In this document: positions 1-8,935 of the stretch, piece after piece
How the letters are laid out: every line of letters starts with the position of its first letter
Numbering within the stretch: the first letter of the stretch is position 1
Assembly (NCBI RefSeq): GCF_014863585.1
Contig: NZ_CP062253.1
Coordinates: forward strand, 5,021,001-5,085,000
DNA: 64,000 bases
Direction of reading: 5' to 3'
Origin: Pseudomonas gozinkensis
Lineage (GTDB): Bacteria; Pseudomonadota; Gammaproteobacteria; Pseudomonadales; Pseudomonadaceae
Made by a program: the position numbers and the translations under genes
Notes under the pieces: model-generated
What the model saw: only the letters and a program-made list of their open reading frames with translations
Database searches by the model: none
What the model was told of the DNA's origin: nothing

Positions 1-645
1 GGTGTATTGCAGTACTGCAACGTCGCCGCTGTCCGGGTTGGCTTCGGCAACGGGCTGGCCCTGGCCCTTGCTCAGCACGTCGTTGAACTTGACGGCTTTT
101 GGCAGGTGGTAGGCCGGAACCATTTTCTTTACGTACTTGATGACGCTGTTGATCAGCAGGCGCTTGATCGGCGGCAGCAAGTCGGCGACTTCGGTGACGA
201 TGACGTGTTTGACGCCGGTTTTCGGCACCACGGCTTCGGCCAGATGCGCCATGTTCGCCAGGCACACCAGCGCCTTGGCACCGGAGTCGTTGAACTGGTG
301 TTCCATTTCCCGCGCGGTGTACAGCGGGTTGGTGTTGACCACAATCAGCCCGGCACGGATGGCACCGAAGACGGCGACCGGGTACTGCAACACGTTGGGC
401 AGTTGCACGGCGATTCGATCACCAGGCTGCAAATCGGTATGCTGTTGCAGATAAGCGGCAAACGCACCGGACAATTCGTACAGTTCACCGTAGGTGATGG
501 TCTTGCCCAGGTTGCTGAACGCCGGTTTGTCGGCGAAGCGTTGGCAGGATTGCTTCAACACTGCCTGAATATTCGGGTACTCGTCTGGATTGATGTCGGC
601 AGCAATTCCAGCGGGGTACTTATCCTTCCAAAAGTCTTCGATCAT
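1..645 (-). CDS. fadD1: Long-chain fatty acid-CoA ligase FadD1, N-terminal part
   Basis: This is the first 215 codons of an acyl-CoA synthetase that runs off the left edge of the window. It activates fatty acids to acyl-CoA at the inner membrane for beta-oxidation. The start MIEDFWKDKYPAG follows a GAGGAG ribosome site. The protein tracks FadD2 (1005-2693) almost colinearly, including the NTNPLYTARE and VKKMVPAY segments and the beginning of the AMP-binding motif (VLQYT) at the window edge. The order fadD2 then fadD1 on one strand matches the P. aeruginosa pair. The 359-base spacer from fadD2 and its own upstream repeats suggest separate transcription. The C-terminal half cannot be judged here. 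Confidence 0.93.
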   Translation of the reverse strand, partial: MIEDFWKDKYPAGIAADINPDEYPNIQAVLKQSCQRFADKPAFSNLGKTITYGELYELSGAFAAYLQQHTDLQPGDRIAVQLPNVLQYPVAVFGAIRAGLIVVNTNPLYTAREMEHQFNDSGAKALVCLANMAHLAEAVVPKTGVKHVIVTEVADLLPPIKRLLINSVIKYVKKMVPAYHLPKAVKFNDVLSKGQGQPVAEANPDSGDVAVLQYT

Positions 646-696
646 GGAAGCCCACTCCTCAGCAACGCGAATTCAGCACCGCATTTGATGCGATTA

Positions 697-719
697 TTAT
701 TGGTGTTTGTTTATTGGTG
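697..719. repeat. Direct repeat upstream of fadD1
   Basis: TTATTGGTG occurs twice (697-705 and 711-719) with a 14-base period, about 52 bases before the fadD1 start. It could be an operator, but no regulator is identified. Confidence 0.4.
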
Positions 720-908
720 AGTCTGGCTTTTTACAAGGCCGAGAAGTCACAAAGCGCGCCGAGAGTAGCAGCTTTGCCAAGGGTCGACTAGAGCCAAAAG
801 CGGCCCCCACAGTCATTTTCATGACTCAAGAACTACTGGCAGTCATTTTAGAGCAAAAATCCTATAACGCCTTGAAAGTCCCGGTTTTCGGGGGCTGGAA
901 ACAAAAAA

Positions 909-967
909 TCGCGAGCGGGCTCGCTCCCACAGGTTCACTGATGACCTTGTGGGAGCGAGCTTGTTCC
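909..967. repeat. REP doublet (REPIN), degenerate, fadD2-fadD1 spacer
   Basis: Two inverted REP arms, GCTCGCTCCCACA and TGTGGGAGCGAGC, face each other with the CCCACA ends inward. The right arm is degraded (TTGTTC where others have TTGCTCGC). Apart from this and the fadD1 upstream repeat I see nothing else in the 646-1004 spacer. Confidence 0.8.
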
Positions 968-1004
968 GGGCGGCGATCCGACGATTGCGCGAAGCGCAGT
1001 TCTT

Positions 1005-2693
1005 TTAGGCGATATCGCGTAACTCTCTGCGCAGGATTTTCCCGACAGGCGTCATAGGCAAAGACTCACGCAGCACGATGTGTTTCGGCACCTTGTACGC
1101 GGTGAAATTCTCTTTGCAGTAGGCCTTCAGCTCTTCCAGGCTCACGCCGGTTTCGCGCGCCACCACAAACAGCTTCACCGCCTCGCCGGAGCGCTCGTCC
1201 GGCACGCCGATCACTGCGCAATTGGCGACTTTCGGGTGAGCCATCACCACGTCTTCGATTTCGTTCGGGTACACGTTGAAACCCGAGACGATGATCATGT
1301 CTTTCTTGCGGTCGACGATGCGCACGAACCCGTCCGGGTCGATCACCGCGATGTCGCCGGACTTGAACCAGCCCTCGGCATCCAGCACCTCGGCGGTGGC
1401 CTCGGGTTTCTGCCAGTAGCCCTTCATGATCTGCGGGCCCTTGATGCACAGCTCGCCGCGCTCGCCCAAAGGCTGTTCGACGCCGTCGTCATTGATGACT
1501 TTCAAGCGGGTGCCCGGCACCGGCAGACCGACCGTGCCGATCCGCGACAGCTCGCCGTACGGGTTGGTGCAGGCCACCGGCGAGGTTTCGGTCAGGCCGT
1601 AGCCTTCGGTGATGCGGCAACCGGTAATCTGCTCCCAGCGCTCGGCGGTGGCCTTGACCAGCGCGGTGCCACCGGAGTTGGTGAGTTTGAGGGTGGAGAA
1701 ATCCAGAGTCTTGAAGTCCGGATGATCCATCAGCGCGACAAACAGCGTGTTGAGCCCCAGCAACGCCGAGAACTTCCAGTTCTTCAGCTCCTTGATGAAG
1801 CCGCCGATGTCACGCGGGTTGGTGATGAGAACGTTGTGGTTGCCCGACACCATCATGCACATGCAATTCGCGGTGAACGCATAGATGTGGTACAGCGGCA
1901 GCGGCGCGATCATCACCTCCTGCCCTTCGCGCAACAGTGGCTGGCCGTCGCTGCCGAATTGTCCGAGACAGGCGCGCACCTGCTGCATGTTGGCCACCAG
2001 ATTGCCGTGAGTGAGCATCGCGCCCTTGGCCAGGCCGGTGGTGCCGCCGGTGTATTGCAAGACAGCGATGTCATCCAGACCGACCTTCATCGGCTTGATG
2101 CCCAAGCCCCGGCCCATGCGCAGCGCACTCTTGAAGGAGATCGCCTGGGGCAGCGAATACGCCGGGACCATTTTCTTCACTTTGCTGACCACGGTGTTGA
2201 CCAGCCAGCCCTTGGCAGTGGGCATCAGGTCGCCCATCTTCGCTTCGATCAGATACTGAATGTCAGTGTCCGGCAGCACTTCCTGGACCTTCTGGCCGAA
2301 CATGTTCAGGTACACCAGCGCCCGGGCGCCGGAGTCCTTGAACTGGTGACGCATTTCCCGCGCGGTGTACAGCGGGTTGGTGTTGACCACGATCAGCCCG
2401 GCACGCAACGCACCGAACACGGCAATTGGATAATGCAGGACGTTGGGCATCTGCACCGCGATGCGATCCCCAGGCGCGAGGTCGGTGTGGGCTTGCAGAT
2501 AACCGGCGAACGCGGCGCTCTGGCGCTCCAGTTCGGCGTAGGTCAGGGTCACGCCCATGTTGCTGAACGCCGGGCGATCAGCGAATTTCTTGCAGGAACG
2601 CTCGAACACCTCGATCACCGACTTGAACTCACCCGCGTCGATGTCCAGGGGTACGCCCGCCGGGCGTTTGTCATTCCAGAAATCAGGTTGCAT
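1005..2693 (-). CDS. fadD2: Long-chain fatty acid-CoA ligase FadD2
   Basis: A full-length (562 aa) acyl-CoA synthetase of the adenylate-forming ANL superfamily. It couples fatty acid, ATP and CoA to give acyl-CoA, AMP and PPi. The P-loop motif YTGGTTGLAKGA lies near residues 214-225 and EGYGLTETSP near 363-372. The FACS signature around SGDIAVIDPDGFVRIVDRKK spans about 444-463, and the C-terminal lysine lies in GKILRREL. It is the closer partner of the divergent hydrolase/phaJ1 genes, a layout matching P. aeruginosa PA3300-PA3302. It is a paralogue of FadD1 next door. Chain-length preference cannot be read from the sequence. Confidence 0.95.
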   Translation of the reverse strand: MQPDFWNDKRPAGVPLDIDAGEFKSVIEVFERSCKKFADRPAFSNMGVTLTYAELERQSAAFAGYLQAHTDLAPGDRIAVQMPNVLHYPIAVFGALRAGLIVVNTNPLYTAREMRHQFKDSGARALVYLNMFGQKVQEVLPDTDIQYLIEAKMGDLMPTAKGWLVNTVVSKVKKMVPAYSLPQAISFKSALRMGRGLGIKPMKVGLDDIAVLQYTGGTTGLAKGAMLTHGNLVANMQQVRACLGQFGSDGQPLLREGQEVMIAPLPLYHIYAFTANCMCMMVSGNHNVLITNPRDIGGFIKELKNWKFSALLGLNTLFVALMDHPDFKTLDFSTLKLTNSGGTALVKATAERWEQITGCRITEGYGLTETSPVACTNPYGELSRIGTVGLPVPGTRLKVINDDGVEQPLGERGELCIKGPQIMKGYWQKPEATAEVLDAEGWFKSGDIAVIDPDGFVRIVDRKKDMIIVSGFNVYPNEIEDVVMAHPKVANCAVIGVPDERSGEAVKLFVVARETGVSLEELKAYCKENFTAYKVPKHIVLRESLPMTPVGKILRRELRDIA

Positions 2694-2941
2694 TGTTCTT
2701 GTCCTCTTTACCTGAGCCGATCCGGGGCCGCTTCGCTGTCATTTCTTTCTGTCCCTGAAAAAGCCGAGAGCAAAAAGCGGGGCTTCACGGACACTAGCAG
2801 CTATGGTCAATCAGGCAAATATGGGCAAGGTCCTCATTGATCGTGTGAATCTTCCTGCCGTGGCGTGAGCTGATCGGACGCGCTATACAATGCACCCTCT
2901 GCAAGACGCTTGAGCAAAAACAGGCCGCAAAAGGAATCGCC

Positions 2942-3886
2942 ATGATCCACGACATCTTCTGGCTGGACGCCAGCGACCGCAGCCGCCTCTTCGTCAATCT
3001 GTGGCTGCCGAACTCGCCGCTGAAGGCGGTGATTCTGCTGGCTCACGGCATGGCGGAACACAGTGCCCGCTACGCACGGCTGGCAGAGGCGTTTTGCGCC
3101 GAAGGCTACGGTGTGTACGCGCCCGACCAACGCGGCCATGGCAAAACCGCCGATCATGGGACGCTGGGGCATTTCGCCGACGACGATGGCTGGTGCAAGG
3201 TGGTTGGTGATCTGGCCAGCCTCAATCAATTCCTCGGCCAGCGTCATCCAGGGGTGCCGATCGTGCTGCTTGGGCACAGCATGGGCAGCTACATTGCCCA
3301 GGCATATTTACTGCATCACAGCGCCAGCCTGCACGGCGCGATTCTCAGCGGCTCGAATTTCCAGCCGGTTGCGCTGTACCGTGCGGCCCGGCAGATCGCC
3401 CGGTTCGAAAAGCTGCGTCAGGGCGCCAAGGGCCGCAGCGCACTGATCGAATGGCTGTCGTTCGGCTCGTTCAACAAGGCATTCAAACCGGCGCATACCG
3501 CGTTTGACTGGCTCAGCCGCGACCCGGCCGAGGTCGACAGGTACGCCAACGATCCGCTGTGCGGCTTTCGCTGCACCAATCAGTTGTGGATCGATCTGCT
3601 CGGCGGGTTGCAGCAAATCAGCAAAGCGTCCAATCTCGCCCAGATTGATCCGGGCCTCCCGCTGCTGGTGATTGGCGGCGAATGTGATCCGGTGAGCGAA
3701 GGCAAGCGTCTGACTGATCTGGCCAATGCCTTGCGCACGGCCGGCAGCCAGAACCTGCAACTGAAGATCTACCCGCAGGCGCGGCACGAATTGTTCAACG
3801 AGAGCAACCGCGACGAAGTGACCGCCGATGTGCTGGCCTGGATCGATCAGGCCCTGAGCCATCACCGGCCGCACCGCAGCGAATAA
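2942..3886 (+). CDS. Alpha/beta hydrolase, monoacylglycerol lipase/lysophospholipase-like
   Basis: A 314-aa serine hydrolase of the Hydrolase_4 (lysophospholipase/MGLL) type. The nucleophile elbow GHSMGS sits at about 111-116 (Ser113), with the likely acid in GECDPVSEG and the histidine in ARHELFNE. HGMAEHSARY near 35-44 supplies the HG oxyanion motif. There is no signal peptide, so it is probably cytoplasmic. The start follows AAAAGGAATCGCC. It lies divergent from fadD2 and 42 bases upstream of phaJ1, which suggests release of fatty acids from monoacylglycerols or lysophospholipids for FadD activation. That role is inferred from context; the substrate is unproven. Confidence 0.85.
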   Translation: MIHDIFWLDASDRSRLFVNLWLPNSPLKAVILLAHGMAEHSARYARLAEAFCAEGYGVYAPDQRGHGKTADHGTLGHFADDDGWCKVVGDLASLNQFLGQRHPGVPIVLLGHSMGSYIAQAYLLHHSASLHGAILSGSNFQPVALYRAARQIARFEKLRQGAKGRSALIEWLSFGSFNKAFKPAHTAFDWLSRDPAEVDRYANDPLCGFRCTNQLWIDLLGGLQQISKASNLAQIDPGLPLLVIGGECDPVSEGKRLTDLANALRTAGSQNLQLKIYPQARHELFNESNRDEVTADVLAWIDQALSHHRPHRSE

Positions 3887-3928
3887 TTTTTTGTGGATTC
3901 ATTTCATCTGTCACAGGAATTCAGACCC

Positions 3929-4399
3929 ATGACCCAGGTTACCAACATCCCTTACGAAGCCCTCGAAGTGGGCCAGACCGCGAGCTACAGCAAGACCGTC
4001 GAAGAACGCGACATTCAGCTGTTCGCCGCGATGTCCGGTGACCACAACCCGGTGCACCTGGACGCCGAGTTCGCCGCCGCCAGCATGTTCAAGGAGCGCA
4101 TCGCCCACGGCATGTTCAGCGGCGCGCTGATCAGTGCGGCAGTAGCCTGCGAGCTGCCTGGGCCGGGCACCATTTATATCGGCCAGCAGATGAGCTTCCA
4201 GAAGCCGGTGAAGATCGGCGACACCTTGACCGTGCGCCTGGAAATCCTCGAAAAGCTGCCGAAATTCCGTGTGCGCATCGCCACTCGCGTATTCAACCAG
4301 CGTGAAGAGCTGGTGGTGGACGGTGAAGCCGAGATCCTGGCGCCGCGCAAGCAACAGACCGTTACCCTGCCAACCTTGCCGGCCATCAGCATCGGCTGA
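3929..4399 (+). CDS. phaJ1: (R)-specific enoyl-CoA hydratase PhaJ1
   Basis: A 156-aa MaoC-like hot-dog hydratase. It converts beta-oxidation enoyl-CoA to (R)-3-hydroxyacyl-CoA, linking fatty acid degradation to polyhydroxyalkanoate synthesis. The catalytic motif SGDHNPVHLDAEFAA places Asp38 and His43 as expected, followed by FKERIAHGM. The sequence closely resembles P. aeruginosa PhaJ1, including GPGTIYIGQ, LPKFRVRIATRVFNQ and the PAISIG end. The ATG at 3929 is preferred over an upstream in-frame start at 3893 because it restores the family length and follows CAGGAA. It probably shares a transcript with the hydrolase. Confidence 0.94.
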   Translation: MTQVTNIPYEALEVGQTASYSKTVEERDIQLFAAMSGDHNPVHLDAEFAAASMFKERIAHGMFSGALISAAVACELPGPGTIYIGQQMSFQKPVKIGDTLTVRLEILEKLPKFRVRIATRVFNQREELVVDGEAEILAPRKQQTVTLPTLPAISIG

Positions 4400-4420
4400 T
4401 TTTTTTTGCAAAGACACAAA

Positions 4421-4510
4421 GTGGGAGCGAGCTTGCTCGCGATAGGGCCAGATCAGTCAACATCACTGTTGAATGTCAGTCCGTCATCGCGAGCAAGCTC
4501 GCTCCCACAG
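4421..4510. repeat. REPIN, GCGAGC family
   Basis: GTGGGAGCGAGCTTGCTCGC and its exact inverse face outward around about 45 bases of less conserved sequence. It lies between the convergent genes phaJ1 and the four-helix-bundle gene. Confidence 0.9.
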
Positions 4511-4523
4511 TTTTTTGTGAAGC

Positions 4524-4991
4524 TTACGAGCGCGCGCGAGCCTGGTTGCGCAGGGCTTTCACCTGATCGTGATTGCGTTGCACGCCGTGGTACTGGCGTT
4601 CGACCAGGTCACGAATGCTCACCAGGTTGTGCTTGTTGATCTTCTCGATCGCTTCACGATAAGCCTTCAGGGCGTGGTCTTCACCGCGCTCGGCTTCGTT
4701 GAGCACCGCTTCTTCGTCCTTGCCGGTGAACATCGCTTTGACGTCGACCCAGCGACGGTGCAGATCACCGCTGACACTGGTCGAGGTTTCCGGATCACCG
4801 CCCATCGAACGCACCGCCGCCTGCAGCTCGGCCGCAGCCGTCGCGCAATCGGCAGAGCGTTGCACGAACACGGTTTTCAGTTCCGGGTGTTTGATGTCTT
4901 CAGCGCAGGTCTTGAACCCTTCCTGACCGTCCTTGCTGGTTTCGATCAGGTCGTTGAGGACGGAGATGGCTTCTTTATTCATGTCAGTCAT
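4524..4991 (-). CDS. PA2169-family four-helix-bundle protein (DUF2383)
   Basis: A 155-aa, all-helical, charged protein that starts MTDMNKEAISVLNDLIETSKDG and follows AAGGAATTGAAAA. The pattern (LNDLIETSKDGQEGFKTCAEDI, then a QRSADCATAAAELQ segment, GEDHALKAYREA and NLVSIRDLVERQY) fits the ferritin-like DUF2383/PA2169 family. Members are associated with stationary-phase or stress expression in pseudomonads, but their biochemical role is unknown to me. No metal-ligand set is obvious. The gene stands alone, with a REPIN after its 3' end. Confidence 0.8.
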   Translation of the reverse strand: MTDMNKEAISVLNDLIETSKDGQEGFKTCAEDIKHPELKTVFVQRSADCATAAAELQAAVRSMGGDPETSTSVSGDLHRRWVDVKAMFTGKDEEAVLNEAERGEDHALKAYREAIEKINKHNLVSIRDLVERQYHGVQRNHDQVKALRNQARARS

Positions 4992-5196
4992 TTTTCAATT
5001 CCTTGCGTGGGTGAAAGATGCAAGGAGTGTTGCAGTGGTCGTGCCAGCTTCTCTTTAATAATTTAATTGTTTATTTTCAATCACTTACAAATAAAACATA
5101 AATCTGTATGCCTGTTATTTGCATGATCTGTCATTTGGCCTGCATGCAGAATGCCTGTATTTTTCAAAGTGTTTTCAAAGCCAGACGATTGCAACG

Positions 5197-5433
5197 ATGA
5201 ACCCTGAAAAGCTCGAACTGTTGATCACCCGCGAAATGCCCTTTGGCAAATACAAAGGCCGGATCATTGCCGACCTGCCGGGCCCCTACCTGAACTGGTT
5301 CGCCCGGGAAGGATTTCCCCATGGCGAACTGGGCGGGCTGTTGGCGTTGATGCAGGAAATCGATCACAACGGCCTGTCGGAACTGCTCGAACCGCTGCGC
5401 GCCAAACACGGCAAACCTGCCCCGCGCCATTGA
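5197..5433 (+). CDS. DUF3820 family protein
   Basis: A 78-aa protein starting MNPEKLELLITREMPFGKYKG. The segments MPFGKYKGRIIADLPGPYLNWFAREGFPHGELGGLL define the DUF3820 family (putative quorum-sensing-regulated or nucleic-acid-associated small proteins; function not established). The ATG at 5197 is preferred over 5119 because homology begins there. It precedes the aminotransferase gene by 30 bases on the same strand, so the two may be cotranscribed. Confidence 0.8.
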   Translation: MNPEKLELLITREMPFGKYKGRIIADLPGPYLNWFAREGFPHGELGGLLALMQEIDHNGLSELLEPLRAKHGKPAPRH

Positions 5434-5463
5434 GGCGTCACCCTGATCCGAGTCGAGTCGACC

Positions 5464-6645
5464 ATGCCCGATAACACCCGCCGCGCCCGAGACGAAGCCT
5501 TCTGGCAAACCTTCGCCGACCGTTACGACCGCCACCCCGGCCCCGTGAATCTGGAAAACGGTTACTTCGGGCGCATGTCGCGCACCGTGGTCGAGGAGTA
5601 CCAGCGCAACATCGAGCTGATCAACAACAGCAACTCGATCTACGTGCGCCAGCGTTTCGAACAGCACGACAGCCTCGACATCCGCGCACAACTGGCCGAG
5701 CTGATTGGCGTCCGCGCGCAAAGCGTGGCATTCACCCACAACGCCACTGCCGGCCTGCAATCGCTGATCCGCAACTACAACCGCCTGCAGCCTGGCGACC
5801 AGGTGCTGATCTGCGACCTGGAGTACGACACGGTCAAGGGCGCCATGCGCTGGCTCGCGCATCATCGCGGGGTCGAGGTGATCGAGATCGAGCACGCCCA
5901 CCCCGCCACCTTCGACAGCCTGCTGGCCACTTATCGCGAAGCCTTCGTCCGCTATCCGAAGCTCAAGCTGATGGCGCTGACCCACGTCACCCACCGCACC
6001 GGGCTGGTGATGCCGGTGCAGGCCATCGCCTCGCTGGCCAAGGAGCATGGCGTCGATATCATCCTTGATGGCGCCCATGCCCTCGGCCAGATCGAGTTCG
6101 ACCTCGAAGCGCTGGGCATCGCCTTCGCCGGGTACAACCTGCACAAGTGGATCGGCTCGCCGCTGACGCTCGGCTTTCTGTACATCGCCCCGCAGCGCCT
6201 GGCCGACATCGACCCGGACATGGGAGAAATGCATTTCCCGCTCAACGATATCCGCTCGCGCACGCCTTACAGCACGCCGAACATTCCGGCGTTGATGACC
6301 TTGCCGCTGGTGTTCGAGGAACACCGCTCACTGGGTGGCGCGGCCGCCAAGGGCGCGCGGGTGAACTACCTGCGCAACCTGTGGGTCAGCGCGGTGCGCA
6401 ACCTGCCGGGCATCGAGGTCACGACACCGGATGATCCGCGTCTGTATTGCGGCATCACCTCGCTGCGCTTTACCCGCCATGCCGACCAGCAGGCGATGGT
6501 CGAACGCCTGCTCAATGACTTCAACCTGTTCACCGTGGTGCGCAACGGCGCAGCCTGCGGGCCATGCATCCGCGTCACACCCTCGCTGACCACCACGGCG
6601 GCGGAGATTCAGTGGCTGGTTCAGGCGCTGAACGAACTGCGCTAA
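5464..6645 (+). CDS. Class V aminotransferase-fold PLP enzyme
   Basis: A 393-aa fold-type I PLP enzyme of the aminotransferase class V / isopenicillin N epimerase-like group. FTHNATAGLQSLI binds the cofactor phosphate, DIILDGAHALGQIEF carries the PLP-pyridine aspartate, and the Schiff-base lysine lies in YNLHKWIGSP. Length and these motifs are typical and complete. The substrate is unknown; cysteine desulfurase-like or epimerase activities are possible. Its 3' end overlaps the convergent dioxygenase gene by four bases. Confidence 0.85.
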   Translation: MPDNTRRARDEAFWQTFADRYDRHPGPVNLENGYFGRMSRTVVEEYQRNIELINNSNSIYVRQRFEQHDSLDIRAQLAELIGVRAQSVAFTHNATAGLQSLIRNYNRLQPGDQVLICDLEYDTVKGAMRWLAHHRGVEVIEIEHAHPATFDSLLATYREAFVRYPKLKLMALTHVTHRTGLVMPVQAIASLAKEHGVDIILDGAHALGQIEFDLEALGIAFAGYNLHKWIGSPLTLGFLYIAPQRLADIDPDMGEMHFPLNDIRSRTPYSTPNIPALMTLPLVFEEHRSLGGAAAKGARVNYLRNLWVSAVRNLPGIEVTTPDDPRLYCGITSLRFTRHADQQAMVERLLNDFNLFTVVRNGAACGPCIRVTPSLTTTAAEIQWLVQALNELR

Positions 6646-7358
6646 ACCGTGTACTTGTCGAAGTCCTCGGGCTTGATCTGCGACGACACCGCAAAGGTGT
6701 CGATGCCGATCGAGAGGTGGCCGAAGTAACCGTCCTCGTGAGAGTCGCGGCCGATCGGCCAGACCGTCAGGGTCGAGGCCTCTCCGCCCATGCTGGCGTA
6801 GTAGGCATCATCGGTATTGCACAGCGGCACCGAACCGCGCCCACGATAGGCCTTGGCGTTGAGCACACCACGGGATACCACCTCCGGAAAATAAAGCTGC
6901 CCGACCCAGGCTACATTGCGCTCCTCCAGATATTCGTTACCGCAGACGATGCGCACCGCCACGTGAATGTGCAGCGCGCGACCAGCGTAGAAACCCGGAT
7001 AGATCGTGGTAAAGCGCACCCTGCCCTTGTGGTCGCTGAACTGTGCACCGCGCAGGTAGGTGTCATCGTCGGTTCGCGGGATCGAGCCGATGTCCTCGAC
7101 GTCGACTTCCAGATCCGGGTTCACCCGGCTCCAGCCGGAATACGCGCCGCGCGCGTTGCAGTGCCAGATATCCACCAGCGCACCGCTGACCGGCTCGGCG
7201 GTCATCGCATCGACGATGGTCAGGCGCAAGAGCAATGGCAATCCCTCGGCGCCTTCGCTGATGTTGCGACGCAGCAGTTTCGGATTGCGGAAATACGGCC
7301 CGGCGACTTGCTCGGGGGCCAGTTGATAAACCGATGGAGCTGAAGGCTGGTTATCCAT
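6642..7358 (-). CDS. Intradiol ring-cleavage dioxygenase family protein
   Basis: A 238-aa protein of the protocatechuate 3,4-dioxygenase / catechol 1,2-dioxygenase fold, which uses non-haem Fe(III). The N-terminal GPYF and the signature LVDIWHCNARGAYSG contain the first Tyr ligand. The segment TTIYPGFYAGRALHIHVAV supplies the second Tyr and the two His ligands, so the metal site looks intact. It is a single-subunit type, unlike the paired PcaG/PcaH, with no aromatic-catabolism genes nearby, so the substrate is open. The start MDNQPSAPS lacks a signal peptide. Tandem palindromes lie 69-98 bases upstream. Confidence 0.85.
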   Translation of the reverse strand: MDNQPSAPSVYQLAPEQVAGPYFRNPKLLRRNISEGAEGLPLLLRLTIVDAMTAEPVSGALVDIWHCNARGAYSGWSRVNPDLEVDVEDIGSIPRTDDDTYLRGAQFSDHKGRVRFTTIYPGFYAGRALHIHVAVRIVCGNEYLEERNVAWVGQLYFPEVVSRGVLNAKAYRGRGSVPLCNTDDAYYASMGGEASTLTVWPIGRDSHEDGYFGHLSIGIDTFAVSSQIKPEDFDKYTV

Positions 7359-7426
7359 GACGCGTTCTCTCTTCCATAAGATGAACGCAGGTTAACGTCA
7401 CACGCAAAGCCAGGTGCGGTAACTAT

Positions 7427-7456
7427 GTATCTCCAGATAACGTATCTCGAGATAAC
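7427..7456. promoter_or_regulatory. Two tandem near-identical palindromes upstream of the dioxygenase gene
   Basis: GTATCTCCAGATAAC (7427-7441) is followed directly by GTATCTCGAGATAAC (7442-7456), with 14 of 15 bases identical. Each carries the dyad TATCTC-GAGATA, perfect in the second copy. The placement, 69-98 bases before the start, suits an operator; the regulator is unknown. Confidence 0.6.
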
Positions 7457-7472
7457 GAAGTTTTTTGCGGGC

Positions 7473-7504
7473 AAAAAAAACGGTGCACCGACCAAGCGCA
7501 CCGT
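7473..7504 (-). terminator. Rho-independent terminator after eda
   Basis: On the minus strand ACGGTGC pairs with GCACCGT across an 11-base loop and is followed by a run of eight T. It lies 38 bases after the eda stop and ends the zwf-pgl-eda operon. Confidence 0.85.
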
Positions 7505-7541
7505 AAAGCCGTAGAACACACAACGAAGTGTCAGTTGAAAA

Positions 7542-8207
7542 TCAGTCCAGCAGCGCCAGAGCCTCGGCGGTGCATTCCTGAATGCGGGCCCAGTCGCCGT
7601 TCTTGATCCACTCAGGATCGAGCATCCAGCTACCGCCCACGCACATGACGTTTTTCAGCGCCATGTAGCTCTTGATGTTGGCAGGGCCGACACCGCCGGT
7701 CGGGCAGAATTTCACTTCGCCGAACGGGCCGCCGAGGGCCTTGATTGCAGCCACGCCACCGCTGACTTCAGCCGGGAACAGCTTGAAGCGGCGATAACCC
7801 AGGCCGTAGCCTTCCATGATGCCGGAGGCATTGCTGATACCCGGCAGCAGCGGGATCGGGCTTTCGACGCTGGCTTCCAGCAGGTCACGGGTGATGCCCG
7901 GGGTGACAATGAATTGCGAACCGGCGGCTTCGGCCGCGGCCAGCATGTTGCGGTCGAGCACGGTACCGGCACCGGTCACCAGTTCCGGGCGCTGTTCGCG
8001 CAGGATCTGGATCGCCTTGAGGCCGAACTGCGAACGCAGGGTCACTTCCAGCGCGGTCAGACCGCCGGCAGCCAGGGCGTCGGCCAGCGGCAGCACGTCC
8101 TGTTCACGGGCGATGGTGATCACCGGCAGGATCCGCGCCTTGGCGCAGAGGCTGTCGATCAGGGCAACTTTGTCCGCCATGGAAACGGTCGGGGATGGGG
8201 TTTTCAT
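7542..8207 (-). CDS. eda: 2-dehydro-3-deoxy-6-phosphogluconate aldolase
   Basis: KDPG aldolase (221 aa from the chosen start) cleaves KDPG to pyruvate and glyceraldehyde 3-phosphate, the last Entner-Doudoroff step. The class I aldolase features are present: ILPVITIARE, ALEVTLRS, GAGTV, and the Schiff-base lysine in YRRFKLFPAE, followed by FCPTGGV. The start MKTPSPTVSMADK follows AAGGAACAGCCGCT and matches Pseudomonas Eda. An upstream ATG at 8228 overlaps the pgl stop as ATGA and is the alternative (7 more residues). It is the third gene of zwf-pgl-eda, under HexR. Confidence 0.95.
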   Translation of the reverse strand: MKTPSPTVSMADKVALIDSLCAKARILPVITIAREQDVLPLADALAAGGLTALEVTLRSQFGLKAIQILREQRPELVTGAGTVLDRNMLAAAEAAGSQFIVTPGITRDLLEASVESPIPLLPGISNASGIMEGYGLGYRRFKLFPAEVSGGVAAIKALGGPFGEVKFCPTGGVGPANIKSYMALKNVMCVGGSWMLDPEWIKNGDWARIQECTAEALALLD

Positions 8208-8224
8208 AGCGGCTGTTCCTTGGC

Positions 8225-8935
8225 TCATGGGCACCAGTAAATCTCTAACGTAGGTTGCAGAAACGCGCGAACCGGCATGGCGGCGACGTCGTTGGATGCC
8301 AGTGCGGCATTCAGGGTGGTCAGTTTCGACTGACCGGAAATCGACAGAATCTTGTGCCGGGCCGAAGCCAGCAGCGCGCGGCTCATGGTCAGGCGCTGAC
8401 GCGGCACGCTGGGCGCCAGCATCGGCCAGCAGCGACGGGTGCCGTCGGCCAGGGCTTCAGCCAGGTTCGGGCTGTCCGGGAACAGCGACGCGGTGTGACC
8501 GTCATCGCCCATGCCCAGCACCAGCACATCGATTGGCGGCAACTCGGCGAGCAAACGATCGGCCTGCTCCGCAGCCTGCTCGACGTTGGCCGCCGCGCTG
8601 TAGAGGCTGAGGAACTGCGCCTTGGCCGCCGGCCCCTTGAGCAGATACTGCTTGAGCAGACCGGCATTGCTGTCGGCGTGTTCGACCGGCACCCAGCGCT
8701 CGTCGGCGAGGGTCACGACGACCTTCGACCAGTCCAGTTCCTGCTTGGCCAGGTGCTGGAAAAACGCCACCGGGCTACGACCGCCGGACACCACCAGCAC
8801 GGCGTTGCCACGTGCCGCCAGCGCTTCGCTCAATTGCTTGGCGACATTCAGCGCCAAGCCTTCGGCGAGTAGCACCGGGCTCTTGAATTCGCGGGCATTC
8901 ACGCCCTCGGGCAGTTTCACTTCAGATATCGCCAT
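8225..8935 (-). CDS. pgl: 6-phosphogluconolactonase
   Basis: A 236-aa SIS-like lactonase that hydrolyses 6-phosphogluconolactone to 6-phosphogluconate. The motifs [12 protein letters not shown] and LADERWVP for phosphosugar binding and [14 protein letters not shown] with the catalytic histidine are all present. Its start lies inside the end of zwf (14-base overlap), showing translational coupling in the zwf-pgl-eda operon. Confidence 0.95.
   Translation of the reverse strand: MAISEVKLPEGVNAREFKSPVLLAEGLALNVAKQLSEALAARGNAVLVVSGGRSPVAFFQHLAKQELDWSKVVVTLADERWVPVEHADSNAGLLKQYLLKGPAAKAQFLSLYSAAANVEQAAEQADRLLAELPPIDVLVLGMGDDGHTASLFPDSPNLAEALADGTRRCWPMLAPSVPRQRLTMSRALLASARHKILSISGQSKLTTLNAALASNDVAAMPVRAFLQPTLEIYWCP

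Noticed and set aside
1080..2840. A 586-codon antisense frame opposite fadD2
   Set aside because: It is His/Arg-rich shadow of fadD2 with no family resemblance.
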